From contig CM057338.1 in assembly GCA_030015575.1 (NCBI GenBank), positions 130,969,546 through 131,033,545 on the forward strand: DNA of 64,000 nucleotides, in the 5' to 3' direction. The stretch comes from Agapanthus africanus. Its lineage: Eukaryota > Streptophyta > Magnoliopsida > Asparagales > Amaryllidaceae. Below the pieces are notes generated by a model. It made no database searches. It was not told the DNA's origin and saw only the letters and a list, made by a program, of their open reading frames with translations. This document shows positions 12,379 to 22,030 of this stretch, piece after piece. Positions within the stretch are counted from its first letter, which is position 1, and each line of letters opens with the position of its first letter. The position numbers were made by a program, and so were the translations under genes.

Positions 12379-13250
12379 TGATAGAGGTCAGGATCTTCTT
12401 CATATGTTTTTCTCCGTCGATCTGTCGCGAGCGTCGATGAACGACTGATATTGGTGTTGAGGGTTGTCTCCTAGAGTGTATGAATCTCAGTGGGCTTGAT
12501 TTGGAGTGAAGCCAAGCTACCTGCAAAGAAGTCCCGGGGTGGTTGTACCACCGTGGACTCTTCGAGTTAGCCAAGGTATTTAAGCAGAGTAGCGGCCTAT
12601 TGGGATAAAATTGCCTTACCTGAGTCGTCTGAGAGAAGGGTTTAAAAAGCGGTCTCCATGGGCTAGCTGGCGCGAGATCCTCGCCGGCTGTTATGCCTGT
12701 GTGAATGGAGGGATCTCCCATTAATAACGAGATACGCTCGTTAATGGGAGAATGCGACGGCATGGAACGCGGGATCGTGGGGGCGGCGGATATCTCGCGT
12801 CTGGTGAGATTCCCGGAGCCATGGCGGAGGCACCTCTGATCTGCGTTCTAAGTCGCTCGATAGAATCGAAGAGGCCTAAATGAAGGCGGGAGGCCGAGCT
12901 AGTTTGATTCTGTGATAGCTCGGAGGCGAAAAGCCGAGGATCTCGGCGTGTGGGAGGGATCGGAGGTGAGCCAATGGTCATTTAAATGGCGAGCACAGGA
13001 ATATTCAGGGAATCCTTAGAGGTTGGGTCTGGGGGAGGCCTTCAATGTGTGGTTCTTGCCATGTTTCCGCGTGCTTCGGGACACGTCATCTGCCATGTGT
13101 CATGATCTGGGGAGTTCCCACTTATGAGCATCATCATTATCCCCCCACTCTCATTCCGACCTATTTATAGGTCAGGTCAAGAGTGGTCTGATCGGTCTCC
13201 CGGGCTCAGCTCGTAGTTGAGGACCTTGTCAGTGCAGATTTCCAGGACGA
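12379..13250 (-). mobile_element. Tat 3' LTR (left copy)
   Basis: Read on the plus strand it starts TGATAGAGGTCAGGATC and shares its length with 25135-26051 (blocks TCCGTCGATCTGTCGC, GTAGCGGCCTATTGGGATAAAATTGCC, GCTCAGCTCGTAGTTGAGGACC). Because gag-pol is on the minus strand, this is the 3' LTR. The right edge is placed where similarity to the other copy fades (about 13250), so it could be a few bases off. Confidence 0.75.
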
Positions 13251-13512
13251 TTAGGCGTATCCTCGATGACATCAGCGGATCAGAGAGGAGATCATGCATT
13301 AAAGGGGGAGCGCAGATTCGATCGTACGTTCATTGAGGCGCAAACCATGTGTCCGACGCCGATTGGCAGACGTGATGGGTCATCACTGTCTTCTGCTCCC
13401 GAAGGGACGTCTCCAATGGTTGTGCGACATGTGGAGCGTCGACGGCTGGCGAGCGCGAAGCGTCGTTTTGGCGGGAAACGATTTGAGCCGTTGGATGTGT
13501 TTGCCAAAGTAC

Positions 13513-13520
13513 TATAAATA
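13513..13520 (+). promoter_or_regulatory. TATA box of antisense gene 1
   Basis: TATAAATA in CAAAGTACTATAAATAGGGG lies 136 bp upstream of the ATG of antisense gene 1 and outside the LTR. A CT-rich leader follows. This is a textbook plant core promoter spacing, oriented opposite to gag-pol. Confidence 0.65.
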
Positions 13521-14486
13521 GGGGTGGGATCCCCTTAGGATCTACACTTTCTCCATCATTTCCCTATCACTGTGATAGATAGCTCGGCTCTCTTTCCTTT
13601 AAATCGGATCTCTCATGCTCTTTTCTCGGAGGGCTCCTTCTTTGAATCAGGTTAGATGTATTCCTCTGAGGAGTCAATTGAGATAGTTAGGGTAGAGTCT
13701 AGGGAGTCTTCTTCTGATTCCTCCTCTGCCCTATCCGAGTCGGATTCCCCTCGTAGAGTTAGGGTTACCCATACCGCTCGTGGTCAGGCGATGGGAAGGG
13801 TCCCCAAAGCACGCATCGGGAATGCTCGCGATGCGCCCTCCCTCCTAAGGAATGCGGACGAGCTCACCCCGATCCGAGCTTGTTTCTACATTCCCCCTAG
13901 CTATTCACTTCGTTTGGCTAGGGAGGATGAGAGGGCGGATCAGGTGCAGGCAAGGAGAGTGCCTTGTACTTGGATGCATTCTGGTATGGAATGCGTCTGC
14001 CATTTCCTCCCGAAGTATGCGGGGCACTACGTTGCTTCCAACTTGCCCCGGACCAACTAGTGCCGAACTCATGGAGAATTCTTCTCGGGTACCTGGTCCG
14101 GTTGAGACTTGAAGAAATCCCTTTCAGCTTGACCTTTCTCTTTTCCTTTCTTTGTTATAAAAATCATCCCGACACCCATAAAAACGAGCCAAGCTGGGTG
14201 TATATTTCCTTCAAAAAACATAAGGGAGGGACGACCGGGTCGGGGGTAGTAGTAGTTACTTCTTCCATTCACGAATGGAAGGAGAAGTTCATATTCGTCG
14301 GGCCACCCAATAGCGAGGATTGGCCTGTGCCTGTACAGTGGCACATGGCCGACTGCCCACGGGTGAAGCAGTCGTCCTCTCTCGAGGCAAGGGCGGTGGC
14401 CATGTGGGAGCCTATCTAAAGGGCCGACGTTTCGCTTTCCGAGCAGGCCCTTAGCTGGGCCGGGCTCAGCCCTGCTCGATTCGTGG

Positions 14487-14582
14487 GTAAGCTAGGAGAT
14501 TAGACAATCTGTCTAGACTTGAATATTTTCATTTGCCCTTTTCAACGTCACTAACTCCTTTTGTGTATTTTCCTTTTTGCAG
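14487..14582 (+). other. Candidate intron 1 of antisense gene 1
   Basis: The donor is GTAAGC after TTCGTGG and the acceptor TTTTCCTTTTTGCAG lies before AGCAAATGG. The 96-bp segment is T-rich with in-frame stops and has a branch-like CTAAC 30 bp before the acceptor, all typical of a short plant intron. Confidence 0.6.
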
Positions 14583-15020
14583 AGCAAATGGACCGATCTA
14601 AATTCCTAGCTGCCATGGCCGTTAAAAGGGGAAGAAGACCGGGGGCGCTAGCTCGTTAAGCCCTGGCTCGAGCCTGGCCCCGAAGGCAGCCGCACCGGCT
14701 AGGCCTTCCTCTACGCCCCGAGCTTCGGAAATCAGCCGCGGGGAGAGCCACAAGCACGCTCGGGAACCGGAGCCCCGGGTGAGGGAGGTAGAGGATGAGG
14801 CCGACCCCACGAGGTCCCCCTCAAGAGGTACAAGAGGACGGTGTCTCCATCTTCGTCCTCCCCGATATTCATACAGGAGGAGGACATCTGCTTCAAGGTG
14901 CCCTCGAGGCTCTCTGTCACTGATAGCTTGCTTTCGGAGATGGAACGATCGGCCAGGGGAAAAATTCCTCGGGGGACCCTCAAGGCCCAAGTTGCCGCCA
15001 TTGCTCAGGAGGCTGTTCAG

Positions 15021-15107
15021 GTTAGTATCTGCTTTTCGTTGAGGATTTTTTCAAGCATTTTTTTCTCGGATCGGATGATTTTTAACCCCTTCTTTTACTG
15101 TCCTCAG
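15021..15107 (+). other. Candidate intron 2 of antisense gene 1
   Basis: The exon end GTTCAG is followed by GTTAGTATC, and the acceptor is TTTTACTGTCCTCAG before GTCCTCCAG. The 87-bp insert is strongly T-rich, in contrast to the GC-rich exons on either side. Removing it joins two helical, charged coding segments. Confidence 0.6.
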
Positions 15108-15956
15108 GTCCTCCAGCACTGCGCCCTCATCGCCAACATGAAGCACGAGGAGATTTCCCCGGCGATGCAGAAGGCGGGCGAGTCTTCCTCGTGAGAGGAG
15201 GGCCTGTGGCTAGAGTTGCAGCAGGCAAAGGAGAAGATCGCCACCCTCGACACCCGGGTAGCCGTCGAGGAGGTAGTGAACTCCAAATGCAAAGAGTCCA
15301 TTCGCCTTCTGAAGGAATCCAAAAAGGCCATCCAGGCTAAGTTGGAGGAGGCTATGGTGCTAAAATCCACGATGAAGAAGTCGCGGGACACCTGTAATAG
15401 GGAAGCTGAGGCGGCGAAGGAGGCGGTGAAGCTCGCCGACCTCCGGGCTGCAAAGTCGGTGGAGAGGTAGAAAACATCGGACCAGTTCTACGTCGACCTT
15501 GCTAACGCCTTGGCCATCGTTTGGAACCAGGCCCTCGAAGCTGTCAAGGCTTTGATGTCGGGGTTTACTGATAGCGAGCTTCGGCTCGAGTATCCCCTCT
15601 CCGAGGATGAGCCGTAGGGGGAGGCCACCGGGAGTGCCGCCGGGGGAGAGGCCGCCGGTGGGAGTGCTGGAGATAAAACTCCCGGTGGGAGCATTGACCC
15701 AAAAGCCGTAACCCTGGCTCCCGGTGCCAAGGCTCCTGGTGGGAGCGCCGACCCTAAAGCCATGACCCTGACTCCCGGCGTCGAAGCTCCTGGAAGCAGC
15801 CCTGACCCTCAAGCCGTCACCCAGCTCCCGACGCCGACGCAGAGCAGGTCAAGATCCTCCCCGGTCCCAAGGCCTGAGCCTTCTTGCCTTCTTCTTTTTT
15901 CTTTTTTTGAATTTTGTAAGCCTTCAGGAAATTGTTGTAAAGACTTTTGGACCATG

Positions 15957-15962
15957 AATAAA
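15957..15962 (+). terminator. Poly(A) signal of antisense gene 1
   Basis: AATAAA in ACCATGAATAAAACT follows the Pro/Ser-rich end of antisense gene 1 and a T-rich stretch with TTTTGTAAG, as in plant 3' ends. An almost identical GATGAATAAAACT ends antisense gene 2, suggesting the two units share ancestry or selection. Confidence 0.55.
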
Positions 15963-16304
15963 ACTATTTTTGATTTTTCTTCGTGGCAATGTTTTCTTGT
16001 GTGGGCTTGTTGGTGTTTTCCTCACCCCATGAGTCAGGTCGTAGGTCAATGACCGGTTTTTTAGATGGCAATCGCGCGTCGAGTGAAAGCCAATTATTTG
16101 TCAAGTATAGAAAGGCCAGTGTTCTGGTGCCCCCGAAGTCGAGGTGACGATCGCTCACATAAAATACAACGGCAGACTCCTTCGAGTAGAAAGGTGTAAA
16201 TTTGCCCGTTTCTTCAAGTTGGACCGGGCACCACTTCCCTTAGCGTACCGAGCTTGAATTGGTCGGTGTTGGCCGATAAGTAAAGCTGTTTGGAGGCATC
16301 TGAA
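15963..16304. other. Spacer between antisense gene 1 and the minisatellite
   Basis: I see no gene in this stretch. It contains motifs such as GACCGGGCACC and CTTAGCG that grade into the minisatellite to the right. Confidence 0.4.
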
Positions 16305-17057
16305 CGAGAGCTTTAGACCCTTAGCGTAGATGGGTAGGAAGTTACCCGCTAAGGATGGACCGAGCAGTGGAGCCACTCAGTGGCCTCTTGGTGATGGCTT
16401 TTGATCCTTATCGTGGTTGCTAAGGACAGACCGAGTAGGGAAGCTGCTCGGTGGCCTCTTGGCGAGGGCTTTTGATCCTCAGCATGGATGGGTAGGAGCT
16501 ACCCGCCAGGGATTGACCGAGCAGGGAAGCTACTCGGTGGCCTCTTGGTGAAGGCTTTTTATCCTTGGCGTGGATGGGTAGGAGCTACCCGCCAGGAATT
16601 GACCGAGCAGGGAAGCTGCTCGGTGGCCTCTTGATGAGGGCTTTCAACCCTTGGAGTTTATGGGTAAGAGCTACCCGCTAGGGATTGACCGAGCAGGGAA
16701 GATGCTCGGTGGCCTCTTGGTGAGGGATTTTGATCCTCGGCATGGATGGGTAGGAGCTACCCACCAGGGATTGACCGAGCATGGAAGCTTCTCGGTGGCC
16801 TCTTGGTGAGGGCTTTTGATCCTTGGCGTGGATGGGTAGGAGATACCCGCCAGGGATTGATCGAGCAGGGAAGCTGCTCGGTGGCCTTTTAGTGAGGGCT
16901 TTCGATCCTTGGCATGGATGGGTGGGAGCTACCCACCAAGGATTGACCGAGCAGGAAAGCTTCTTGCTAGCCTCTTCGTGAGGGCTTTTGATCCTTGGCG
17001 TAGTTGGGTAGTAAACTACCGACCAGGGATGGACCGAGCAAGGAAGCTGCTCGCTTT
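16305..17057. repeat. Minisatellite, about 87-bp unit, 8 to 9 copies
   Basis: Each unit reads GGGATTGACCGAGCAGGGAAG, then CTGCTCGGTGGCCTCTTGG, TGAGGGCTTTTGATCCTTGG and a GGGTAGGAGCTACCC block. Two palindromes recur in every unit: CCGAGCAG...CTGCTCGG and GGGTAG...CTACCC. Copies differ by about 5 to 15 per cent by eye. The array lies between the integrase gene and antisense gene 1, the variable 3' region where Tat/Ogre elements are known to carry tandem repeats. Short frames running through it are products of the repeat and are not listed. Confidence 0.9.
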
Positions 17058-17296
17058 TACGAACCGTCGCTCAATCTCCCTCGACGTGTGAAAATCTGGA
17101 AGAGTGACTGTCGCGGGCGACACGTGGCTGAAACGCATAAGCGAGGCATTCCAAGATCCCCATCGTTCCGGCTTTTGTTGACCGTGAGATACGGGATGGC
17201 CGCCACGCGGCAGCCCTGCATTGGGTATTATGAAAATATTCCAAGATTCATGCCCATGCACGCGCAAATCTCGGCCCCTGGGGATTCTGTTGAGGC

Positions 17297-17304
17297 TATA
17301 AATA
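17297..17304 (+). promoter_or_regulatory. TATA box of antisense gene 2
   Basis: TATAAATA in GAGGCTATAAATAGAGAAGG lies 42 bp from the ATG at 17346, just right of the minisatellite. Spacing and flanks resemble the TATA box at 13513. Confidence 0.65.
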
Positions 17305-17345
17305 GAGAAGGTACAAGGGTTTCTTTTAGCGTTGCTTTTCTGAAA

Positions 17346-17801
17346 ATGGCCGGGCTCATCAACTCCATCGGAGAGATCATCTCCCGCGACGATGTGTACC
17401 TCTACGATCAGGAGTGCACATAGGAGACGTACCGGACTGTGGTCGAACGCATAGAGGACCACTTCGGCTGCCTCCTTCCTCAGCGGTCTCCTTTCCTCCA
17501 ATTGCTCATGTACGCCATTTAGAGGATATCCCTGGGTTTATTCAATACCCTGTCTCCACAGCTGCAGGACGAGGCGCTCGATAAGCTGCACACGCTCTAC
17601 ATCCACAGCCTCATCTCAAAAAACAGGCATAATCGATCGGCGGCCATTCTTTTGGAGTGTTTCCAAAAGAGGCAGATCGTCGATGGCTGCCCGGCAAGTG
17701 CGGCCTCTGGCCCTTCCAATGCACCGCGGGTCTGCAGGCAACACCAGAGGGAGCGGGCCGAGGAAGCAAGGGCTCGGCTAGCGACGATCTCCTCGGAGTA
17801 G
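17346..17801 (+). pseudogene. Tat antisense ORF 2, unknown function
   Basis: The frame from ATG 17346 reads MAGLINSIGEIISRDDVYLYDQ and continues for about 151 codons to a stop at 17799-17801, with two in-frame stops (17421 and about 17520). The product would be small, mostly helical and charged, ending in an Arg/Glu/Ala-rich segment (QHQRERAEEARARLATI). No family is recognised. Its own TATA box, short leader and AATAAA at 17891 argue that it is a real transcription unit of the element, antisense to gag-pol, and not a chance frame. Larger frames beginning at 17004 run in from the minisatellite and are not preferred. Confidence 0.5.
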
Positions 17802-17890
17802 CACCAGCAGTGTTTTCTTGACCCCCTACACCTCTGTTGTAATTTTAATTTTTTTTGTGTAAGGCTGGGGAGCCCATAATACCCTTGATG

Positions 17891-17896
17891 AATAAA
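17891..17896 (+). terminator. Poly(A) signal of antisense gene 2
   Basis: AATAAA in GATGAATAAAACTCTTC follows a T-rich run (TTTTAATTTTTTTTGTGTAAGG) about 90 bp after the stop. It faces the end of the minus-strand integrase gene, about 200 bp away, so the two transcripts converge. Confidence 0.5.
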
Positions 17897-18096
17897 ACTC
17901 TTCTTTTGCGACGTACTATTGTCTTCTTTTTATCCTTTTTGCATGTTTGACTATGTTCATAAAGCGAAACCCGTGACTTTTGAACCGAGGAAGAGGGAAA
18001 CATATTGATGAAGTTTCTTCTAATTCAGAAGACTTAGAAAAATTTACATCGCTTTGGCAAAGAAGAAACATATATTCACTGATACAAATTTCGAAT

Positions 18097-19440
18097 TCAC
18101 TTGTACAATTTGATCTTTTCGGCGTTGTAAGGTCGCAGGAACATACGACCAGTCACGTCTTGCAAGCGATAGGCTCCGTCGGGAAATACCTCGGAGACGA
18201 GGAATGGGTCGTCCCACTTGGGGGGAAACTTGTGCAGTTTGCCTTGTTCCACAAATTCGTTCCGCCTTAGGACCAAATCCCTAGCCTTGAAGGTGTGATG
18301 CTTGACTCATGCGTTATAATAGCGGGCAGTTTGCTGTTGATAAGCAGCGGCTTTGATCTGTGCCCGGTCGTGCTTCTTTAACAAGATGTCCAGTTAGTCC
18401 GGAGTGCCGAGGTGTTTGCTTCGTCATCGAAATGCTCGACTCTGTAACTGGGCAGTCCAATCTCTGCTGGGACCATCGCCTCGGTGCCGTAGCAGAGGCT
18501 GAAGGGGGTCTCTTCAGTGTGGGTCTTCTTCGATGTGCGTAGGGTCCATAAAACCCGGGGAAGTTCCTCGACCCAGCTGCCCTGTCTTCCTTCCAGACGA
18601 GTTCGAAGACCTCGAATAACGTCTTGGTTAGCGACCTCGGACTACCCGTTGCATTGAGGATGTGCTACCGCGGCAAACTTCATTAGTATGTGGTAGTCTC
18701 TACATAATCCTTTGACTTTATCGTTTTCAAAGTTCGTCCCGTGGTCGGTAAAAATAGACCTCGGGATCTCAAACCGGGATATTACGTTGTTCTGCAGGAA
18801 TTTGACGGTCGTGGTGGCTTCCGGTTTTCTGATGGAGATGGCCTCGATCCACTTCGTAAAACAGTCTACCGCGACTAGGATGTACTTGTGCCCGCCCGCG
18901 TCAGTTGGGAGTTGGTTTACCTTGTCCATTCCCCACTGGGCGAACGGCCAGGGGGAGTTCAGGGCCGTTAGCTCGGTAGCCGGAAGATGAGGTATGCAGC
19001 CATGGAGTTGACAGCTTTTGCATTTTATGACGAGCTTCTGAGCGTCCTGATGAATCGTCGGCCAATAGTATCCTTGGAGTAGCGTCTTCTGGACTAAGGT
19101 GTGGGCCCCTTGATGTGCTTCACCGACCCCTTCGTGAATCTTACGCAGGTTGTAGTCGGCTTCGTGGGGCTCAACGGACCGAAGCAGAGGTTGCATGTAG
19201 GACTTCTTGTAGAGGTTTCCATTGCGCCAGACGAAATGGCGAGCTTTGGCTCGAATGCAGTGTGCTTCCCCTCGATCTTCTGGGAGTGTACCCTCCTTCA
19301 AGAACTCTACGAGGGGCTTCCTCTAATCCCGGCCTTCCTACTGAGCAGCGTAAACTTGAAGTGTTGTCTCCCTGTCTTCCACGCTGGGCCATGGCAAGAC
19401 CTCGAAGATGATATCCCTCTTATTGTTAGCCGTATAGGAG
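18097..19440 (-). pseudogene. Tat integrase
   Basis: The zinc-binding HHCC motif is present (IHEG, AHQG, then CKSC) at about 19010-19140. The catalytic core has its two aspartates (WGMDKV, IFTDHGTNF), but the codon before the glutamate block is a stop (HPQCNG*SEVAN, near 18640). The C-terminal part, on the far side of that stop, is frameshifted; its last block is readable as PPKWDDPFLVSEVFPDGAYRL and ends NAEKIKLYK with a stop at 18097-18099. The enzyme would join element cDNA to chromosomal DNA. It is the last domain of the Tat polyprotein, after both RNases H. Confidence 0.85.
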
Positions 19441-19540
19441 GAGGCTAGCTTGCTCAGAGCATTGGCCTGGGCATTTAGGTGCCGAGGAATCTGCTCCACT
19501 TGAACTTTGTCGAAGTCTTTTCGTAGTCTTTTTACCTTGG

Positions 19541-19873
19541 CTATCTCACCATTAGAGGCTCCCGGGCCTCGAAACGGTAGGTCACTTGGCCTATAACTAG
19601 GGTGGAGTCGCTGTGAATTCGGATCATCTTCAGCCCCACTCCGGAGGCAATTCGTAGTCCAGCTAGAAAGGCCTCGTACTTCGCGGCGTTGTTTGAATCT
19701 TTGAACTCGAACTTCAAAGAGTACTCTATCTCTGCCTCGTTCAGACCTTGAATGATAAGGCCGGCACCGGTCCTATCCTCGGTAGAGGATCCATCGACAT
19801 AAAAGACCCAATCGGGGACAGGGTCGGGCCCCTCCTCGATTGAGGGTTGTGACCCGGGGAATGGCGCCGACAC
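19541..19873 (-). pseudogene. Second, archaeal-type RNase H (aRNH) of the Tat element
   Basis: The 110-codon open segment shows the three expected acidic positions: YVDGSS (D), NAAKYEAFLAGL (E) and IHSDST (D), in the AKYEAL-type context of archaeal/plant-like RNases H. It lies between the ordinary gypsy RNase H and integrase. A second RNase H at this place is diagnostic of the Tat lineage. The fourth acidic residue near the C-terminus is not visible because a stop follows EPLMVR. It would degrade RNA in RNA/DNA hybrids during reverse transcription. Confidence 0.8.
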
Positions 19874-20028
19874 CGCCTCCTTGTTAGGGATAGTACATTC
19901 GACAACGAAGTCTGCCAGGACTTGTGCTTTGATAGCCTGCCATGGGCGGTATTTGATGTCGAATTGAGATAATTCCCACCTCCATTTCTCCAGACGACCA
20001 GATGACTCGAGTGAGGCAAGAATAGCCC

Positions 20029-21230
20029 CTAGGGATGCTCGGTGAGGACAGTGATGGTGTGTGCCTGGAAGTAGTGTCGTAGCTTCCTTGAGGCCATGAT
20101 AAGCGCCAAGACACTCTTTTTTATGGTCGGATACCTCGTCACGGTGTCTTTAAATACGTGGCTTACATAGTAGACTGGATTCTGGACTCTTTCGACTTCT
20201 CGGACGAGCACCGAGCCTGCAACATGATCAGATTCCGCCAGATACAGTGACAGCTCGTCTCGCTCAATTGGTCGGGTGAGCAGTGGAGGAGTTTCCAGGT
20301 GCACTTTCAGTTGCTCGAAAGCGATTTGACACTCTTTTGACCATTCGAACCTTGGGATCTTTCTCAGGGCTTTGAAGAATGGGAGGCACTTTTCTCCGGA
20401 CCTCGATATAAAGCAACTTAGAGCGGCCACTCTCCCCGTGAGTCGCATGATTTCGATGTTGCTCTTTAGCGCGTCCATGTTGAAGATGGCGCTGACCTTC
20501 TCCGGGTTAGCTTCGATTCCTCAGTAGGTAACCATGAACCCGAGGAATTTTCCACTAGTGACCCCGAACGCGAACTTCATTTTGTACTTACGGAGAATGT
20601 TGAATTTCTTGCCAAGATCTTTGGCATGCTCGTCCGACGAGGTCGACTTGACAAGCATGTCGTCGACATAGACCTCCATGTTCCTCCTGATATGCTGTTT
20701 GAACATCATGTTGACCCGGCGCTGGTATGTAGCTCCGGCATTTTTTAGGCCGAAGGGAATCACTTTGTAGCAGTATACCCCTCGGTCCGTCGTGAATGCG
20801 GTAAGCTCTTCGTCTGTCAGTTCATACGGATCTGGTTGTAGCCGGAGAAAGCATTCATGAAGCTGAGCAATTCGTGGTCTACCGAGCCGTCAACGAGCTG
20901 ATCTATCCAAGAGAGGGGATAGTTGTCTTTCGGGTAGGCCTTGTTGAGATCCGTGAAGTCAACACACATGTGCCACTTCCCGCTTGCTTTTTTAACCATA
21001 ACCACATTCGCTAGCCATTCCGAGTAGGCCACATTTCGAATGAAGTTGGCTGCAACCAACCTATCGACCTCATCCTCGATCACCTTTTGTTTGAGAGAGG
21101 CGAAGCTTCGTTTCTTTTGCCTGACAGGTCAGGCCATCGGGTCGACCCCAAGCTTATGCGAGATTACCTTGGGGTCGATCTCAGGCATGTCGGTGAGCGC
21201 CCAAGAGAACACGTCCGAGTTTCCTCGAAA
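20029..21230 (-). pseudogene. pol: Tat reverse transcriptase and first RNase H
   Basis: The RT starts near 21230 (MPEIDPKVISHKLGVDP, then a stop). It continues with EVDRLVAANFI, MCVDFTDLNKAYP, SGYNQIRMN, a frameshift near 20820, PFGLKNAGATYQR and the catalytic box YVDDMLVKS. A stop at 20521 separates it from the connection and RNase H segment (about 20478-20029: FEWSKECQIAFEQLK, LYLAESDHVAGSVLVRE, VYYVSHVFKD, RYPTIKKSVLALI), which loses frame at TEHP. Sequence order and motifs are Tat-like (AFSGYNQI, KNAGATYQR). At least four disabling changes are visible. Confidence 0.85.
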
Positions 21231-21493
21231 AAAGTGGATCATGTCTTCGCGTCGGGATCCTTTTAAGAGTGACCCGATCTGGATAGTTCGCTCATTGTCC
21301 CCCTCGACAAGGGGGACCTCCGCTAGTGTCTCTACCGGGGCCCCTCAGATTTCCTTTTGTTCGTTACGAGTATCCAAGGACCCCTGGAAGTCACCCGCAC
21401 TTTCAAAGTCATCGCTTCACTCTTCAGAGGTGGATGTCGCTGTGAAGCAAATATTTATGAGTTGCTGGTTCCCGTAGGCCCGGCCTATTCCCC

Positions 21494-22027
21494 TTATTCC
21501 AGTGGAAACTTGATCGCAAGGTGGTAGGTCAAGATTTGGGCCCGAAGGGAGTTTAGCGTCGGGAATCCCAGGAGGATATTGTAGGACGATGGAATTCTAG
21601 TGACGATGAACTCCACTGGTACGGTTCTCGTACGGCCTGCCTCCCCAACGTTAAAGAAGAGAGTAACCACTCCCTCTACCGGGATGGAGTGGTTAGTAAA
21701 CCTTGACAGAATATAGGCGGTTGGCCTCAGGTCGGACGGGCCGAGCCCCATACGAAGGAAGCAGTCATAGAAAAGGATGTACGCCGAGCTTTCCGAGTCG
21801 ACCAGTATCCTTTGAACCTCGTAGCGGTGGACTCGTGCTGTAATCATGAGGGGGTCGTTGTGAGGTAAGGATATTCCGTGGAGGTCTTCGTTGGTGAAGG
21901 TGATGGGCTCGACGGCTTTGATTTTCTTCCGGGGCTGGCCGTAGTTCCCTCGACCGGTAGGAGGCGGCGAATCTCGCCATCTCCAGGCGCCCCCTATTGA
22001 AACGACCATGATTTGGTCGATCATCAA
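21494..22027 (-). pseudogene. Tat aspartic protease with altered active site
   Basis: The 177-codon frame contains TFTNEDLHGISLPHNDPL, then VQRILVDSESSAYILFYDCF and, 80 residues later, YNILLGFPTLNSLRA. These correspond to the Tat protease blocks VDTGSSADIL and YNxILGRPxLN. The invariant glycine of the D-S/T-G triad is glutamate here (DSES), which should abolish activity. It lies between gag and RT in the same strand and order as in intact elements. Confidence 0.8.
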
Positions 22028-22030
22028 TTC

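Larger units (their letters stand above)
13656..15895 (+). pseudogene. Tat antisense ORF 1 (Transposase_28-like plus coiled coil), spliced
   Basis: The start is ATG 13656 (MYSSEESIEIV), an acidic serine-rich N-terminus. After a frameshift near 13950 the frame reads LPFPPEVCGAL, LAPDQLVPNSW, FLFSFLCYKNHP and ISFKKH, and farther on WPVPVQWH, the pattern of the plant 'putative gypsy type transposon' domain (PF04195). Two introns fit (14487-14582, 15021-15107). Downstream is a charged helical, probably coiled-coil, segment (about 15200-15470: LQQAKEKIATLD, KCKESIRLLKESKKA). A Gly/Ser/Pro tail repeats PGGSxDPKA (15650-15800). Stops at 14417, 14638, 15192, 15468 and 15615 break it. Function of these proteins is unknown; gene identity is by motif. 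Confidence 0.6.

Noticed and set aside
16305..17057. CRISPR-like array
   Set aside because: The repeats are contiguous and of 87 bp with no unique spacers, and the sequence is eukaryotic.
16909..17423. Plus-strand frames starting inside the minisatellite
   Set aside because: They are read-through of the repeat. The separate ATG at 17346 after a TATA box is the better start.
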